DNA from: Clostridiaceae bacterium
Lineage (GTDB): Bacteria; Bacillota; Clostridia; Lachnospirales; Lachnospiraceae
Assembly (NCBI GenBank): GCA_009911305.1
Contig: QXXC01000007.1
Coordinates: 62,001-126,000, forward strand
DNA length: 64,000 nt
Direction of reading: 5' to 3'
Shown: positions 61,404 through 64,000 of the stretch, piece by piece
Position numbering within the stretch: the stretch's first letter is position 1
Layout of the letters: every line of letters starts with the position of its first letter
Translations under genes and position numbers: made by a program
The notes under the pieces: model-generated
What the model was told of the DNA's origin: nothing
The model's input: only the letters and a program-made list of their open reading frames with translations
The model's database searches: none

Positions 61404-62015
61404 TCATGGCTTTTTCTTCTTGGGCGGATTCTCCTCGCGGAGCTGCGCAGCCAGAAGCTCGATCATCTGCTTTTTCAGATAGACGTCAAACGCCAGCTCG
61501 CAGATAAAGGCAAAAAGCTGTAAATATTCCTGATCCTCATATCCGGTGTCTGCGAAGGTTTCCGAAGCGGCGTGAAATTTAGCCTGGACATCCTCCTTTA
61601 AGCGCCTGCGCTGCTCCTCCTCAAGAGAAAAAATCTTTTCATACAGCTCGGACAGCTCCGGGACAGAGCCCCTGTCAAAATGGCGCTCGCTGATGGGATA
61701 GAGGAGCTGCTCAATGTCATGGAAGGAGATGACATTTTTAAAATAATAGATCAGGATCAGCATGATAATGTGATTTTCAGAGTATTTCTTCTTCACAGGC
61801 GGGGGGAAAAGGCGGTTCTTGGCATAGTTGTTGATCATGGTTTTTGTCAGAACGGTTTCCCCGTCCGGACGCCCGGAGACGGACAGGTGGGCATCCATAA
61901 AGGTTGTCACCTGATCCATGTATAAGTCAATGCCGGGAATGTCAGAGGCATGGATCCGGGTCAGGCTGTCCAGGAAGTCCATCAGCTCCTGCAGGCGTTC
62001 TTCATTCGTTTTCAT
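61404..62015 (-). CDS. DUF1836 family protein
   Basis: 203 residues. YMDQVTTFMDAHL and TKTMINNYAKNRLFPPPVKKKYSENHIIMLILIYY (pieces near 28-96) match DUF1836, which resembles a MerR-like winged helix near the N-terminus. An Asp-rich N-terminus and a Lys-rich end (PPKKKKP) are seen. A regulatory role is likely but unproven. It is divergent from htpG. Confidence 0.85.
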   Translation of the reverse strand: MKTNEERLQELMDFLDSLTRIHASDIPGIDLYMDQVTTFMDAHLSVSGRPDGETVLTKTMINNYAKNRLFPPPVKKKYSENHIIMLILIYYFKNVISFHDIEQLLYPISERHFDRGSVPELSELYEKIFSLEEEQRRRLKEDVQAKFHAASETFADTGYEDQEYLQLFAFICELAFDVYLKKQMIELLAAQLREENPPKKKKP

Positions 62016-62103
62016 TGTTGTTCACCTCATACTTTATTATATAGTTTCGGAAACGGGATGGCAAGCGGATTTATAAGCGGAATTCGTGAAATGCAGTTGG
62101 TTA

Positions 62104-62130
62104 TCAGCACTCTTCATATTTGAGTGCTAA
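62104..62130 (+). promoter_or_regulatory. CIRCE operator (HrcA site) before htpG
   Basis: TCAGCACTC, 9 bases, GAGTGCTAA: one mismatch to the CIRCE consensus. It lies 7 bases upstream of the -35 box rather than over the start site. Confidence 0.9.
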
Positions 62131-62137
62131 TTTTCTA

Positions 62138-62166
62138 TTGACATCTGCCGGATTGCGTATTAGAAT
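62138..62166 (+). promoter_or_regulatory. Sigma-A promoter of htpG
   Basis: TTGACA, 17-base spacer, TAGAAT, about 60 bases before the htpG ATG. Confidence 0.88.
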
Positions 62167-62227
62167 ATGTAATACGGCATACAGAACAAAGCGATGATGA
62201 TTCTAAATAGAAAAAGGAGTGTACAAT

Positions 62228-64000
62228 ATGGCTGCAAAATCAGGAAGCTTATCAATTAACAGCGAGAACATTTTTCCTATTATTAAAAAATGGCTTTATT
62301 CGGATCACGATATTTTTTACAGGGAGCTGATTTCCAACGGATGCGACGCGATTACAAAGCTTAAGAAGCTGGAGCTGATGGGCGAGTATACGAAGCCGGA
62401 GGAGCTGGAGTATAAGATTCAGGTGACAGTGGATCAGAATGCCAAGACCATTGTGGTGGAGGATAACGGCATCGGTATGACCGCTGAAGAGGTGGAGGAG
62501 TATATCAACCAGATTGCCTTTTCCGGCGCGCAGGATTTCCTGGAGAAGTATAAGGACAAGGCGAATGAGGATCAGATCATCGGCCATTTCGGACTGGGCT
62601 TTTATTCGGCGTTCATGGTGGCGGATCGGGTGACGATTGATACCTTGTCGTATAAGGAGGATGCAGAACCGGTACACTGGGAGTCCGAGGGCGGCACGGA
62701 ATTTTCGATGGACAGGGGAGACAAGGAGCAGAACGGTACGCGGATCACCCTGTATCTGAATGAGGACAGCCATGAATTCTGCAATGAGTACCGCGCCCGC
62801 GAGGTGATCCAGAAATACTGCGCCTTTATGCCCGTGGAGATCTTTTTGGCAAACGCTTCCGGCGAGCCGGAGTATGAGACAATCGAAAAGGACGAGCTGA
62901 CCGAAAAGGACAAGGTGATTGAGACGATCATCGAGGAGGCGAAGACGGAAGAGAAGGAGAACGAGGACGGGACGAAGGAAACCGTTGAGATTTCCCCGAG
63001 GAAGGAGAAATACAAGATCGCCAAGCGCCCGGTGGCTTTGAACAATATCCATCCGCTTTGGAACAAGCATCCGAATGAGTGCAGCGAGGAGGAGTACCGC
63101 GAGTTTTACCGCAAGGTATTCATGGACTACAAGGAGCCGCTCTTCTGGATTCACCTGAATATGGATTATCCGTTTAACTTAAAGGGTATCCTCTATTTCC
63201 CGAAGATCAACATGGAGTATGAGAGCATTGAGGGAACGATCAAGCTGTACAACAATCAGGTCTTTATCGCGGATAATATCAAGGAAGTCATTCCGGAATT
63301 CCTGATGCTCTTAAAGGGTGTGATTGACTGTCCGGATCTGCCGCTGAACGTATCCAGGAGCGCGCTCCAGAACGACGGGTTTGTTAAGAAAATATCCGAT
63401 TATATCACGAAGAAGGTGGCGGATAAGCTGTCCGGCTTATGCAAGACGGATCGTGAAAACTATGAGAAATACTGGGACGATATCGCTCCGTTCATCAAAT
63501 TCGGCTGCTTAAAGGATGAGAAATTCGCTGACAAGATGGATGAGTATATTATCTTCAAGAATCTGGAGGGCAGGTATTTAACCTTAAAGGACTGCGAGGA
63601 GCGGGCAAAGGAGGAGAACCACGAGAATAAGATTTTCTACGTGACGGATGAGAAGGCGCAGAGTCAGTACATTAACCTTTTTAAGGAATCCGGCCAGGAT
63701 GCGGTGGTTCTTCCGCACAGCATTGACAATCCCTTTATCGGCCATCTGGAGCAGAAGCATGAGAATACGAAATTCCTGCGCATTGACGCGGATGTCAATG
63801 AAACCATGAAGGACGAGGTAAAGGAGGACGAGAAAGAGGATTTAAAGAAAAAGGAGGAAACCCTGTCCGGCATCTTTAAAAAGGCCCTGGGCAATGACAA
63901 GCTTGAGGTGAAGGTTGAAAAGCTTAAGAATGAGTCTCTTTCTTCCATGATCACAGTTTCCGAGGAGACGCGGCGCATGCAGGATATGATGAAGATGTAC
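62228..64000 (+). CDS. htpG: HSP90 chaperone HtpG, 5' part (runs off the window)
   Basis: 591 codons are visible, open to the window end. The N-terminal ATPase has ELISNGCDAITKLKKLE (Glu and Asn of the GHKL fold), VVEDNGIGMTAEEVEEYI and IGHFGLGFYSAFMVAD. The middle domain has LNVSRSALQNDG. A charged, Lys/Glu-rich stretch lies before the C-terminal part, as in HSP90. It folds client proteins under stress. CIRCE upstream indicates HrcA control. The absence of a stop is due only to the window edge. Confidence 0.96.
   Translation, partial: MAAKSGSLSINSENIFPIIKKWLYSDHDIFYRELISNGCDAITKLKKLELMGEYTKPEELEYKIQVTVDQNAKTIVVEDNGIGMTAEEVEEYINQIAFSGAQDFLEKYKDKANEDQIIGHFGLGFYSAFMVADRVTIDTLSYKEDAEPVHWESEGGTEFSMDRGDKEQNGTRITLYLNEDSHEFCNEYRAREVIQKYCAFMPVEIFLANASGEPEYETIEKDELTEKDKVIETIIEEAKTEEKENEDGTKETVEISPRKEKYKIAKRPVALNNIHPLWNKHPNECSEEEYREFYRKVFMDYKEPLFWIHLNMDYPFNLKGILYFPKINMEYESIEGTIKLYNNQVFIADNIKEVIPEFLMLLKGVIDCPDLPLNVSRSALQNDGFVKKISDYITKKVADKLSGLCKTDRENYEKYWDDIAPFIKFGCLKDEKFADKMDEYIIFKNLEGRYLTLKDCEERAKEENHENKIFYVTDEKAQSQYINLFKESGQDAVVLPHSIDNPFIGHLEQKHENTKFLRIDADVNETMKDEVKEDEKEDLKKKEETLSGIFKKALGNDKLEVKVEKLKNESLSSMITVSEETRRMQDMMKMY

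Overview
The window looks like a chromosomal segment of a low-to-mid GC Gram-positive anaerobe of the Clostridia, most likely a Lachnospiraceae gut commensal. The pointers are AGGAGG-type ribosome binding sites, TTGACA/TATAAT-type promoters, a CIRCE element before htpG, a YerC/TrpR-like regulator, DUF4037, DUF4125 and DUF1836 proteins, an S1-like protein, a small alarmone synthetase, and an Rpn protein of the kind common in that family. No rRNA, tRNA or CRISPR array was seen. Assignments rest on motifs read by eye; no search was run.

Region 1 (1-25944, all + strand) is one long surface-polysaccharide locus. It encodes Wzy, Wzx, a sialyltransferase-like transferase and a near-complete set for CMP-legionaminic acid (PtmE-like, LegB, LegC, LegH-like, LegG, LegI, LegF), plus a PseA/PtmG-type amidotransferase that suggests an acetamidino derivative. 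Inserted are a WecE/RffA-like aminotransferase, an O-acyltransferase, a LbH acetyltransferase, an ATP-grasp enzyme, and two Gtr-like modules (Und-P glycosyltransferase, small flippase, large membrane transferase). Four poly-G tracts of 8-9 bases and one of 7 lie inside coding sequence. At two of them (11908-11915 and 24183-24190) the reading frame is wrong for the family or gene end at the present length and right after a one-base change. This is the signature of phase-variable contingency loci.

Region 2 (25956-29476) is a small defence-like island: an Rpn-family nuclease gene, then a retron. The retron comprises an St85-type NDT-like effector, a 168-nt candidate msr-msd RNA with matching a1/a2 arms and a clear msd hairpin, and a retron reverse transcriptase with NAxxH, YADD and VTG motifs. 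A strong bidirectional terminator closes it.

Region 3 (29481-50472) is mostly housekeeping: AsnB, a permease, a PHP phosphoesterase, an S1-like protein, a small alarmone synthetase, a GDPD, Dtd, an M18 aminopeptidase, a trigger-factor-like lipoprotein and RecQ. It then holds a coupled set: TPR protein, DUF4037, DUF4125, a Wzt-like ABC ATPase, a methyltransferase, and a 1065-residue protein with kinase-like, coiled-coil and two glycosyltransferase domains. The last three recall the WbdD/Wzt chain-capping logic of ABC-exported O antigens.

Region 4 (50469-64000) has a MATE transporter divergent from an RpiR regulator with twin operators, a KDPG aldolase with a GntR regulator, and a WYL regulator. 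A SsuA/TauA-like lipoprotein gene follows, split by a 3.2-kb serine-recombinase element that carries a toxin-antitoxin pair and a nested MITE. The window ends with YerC, YitT, DUF1836 and the 5' part of htpG.
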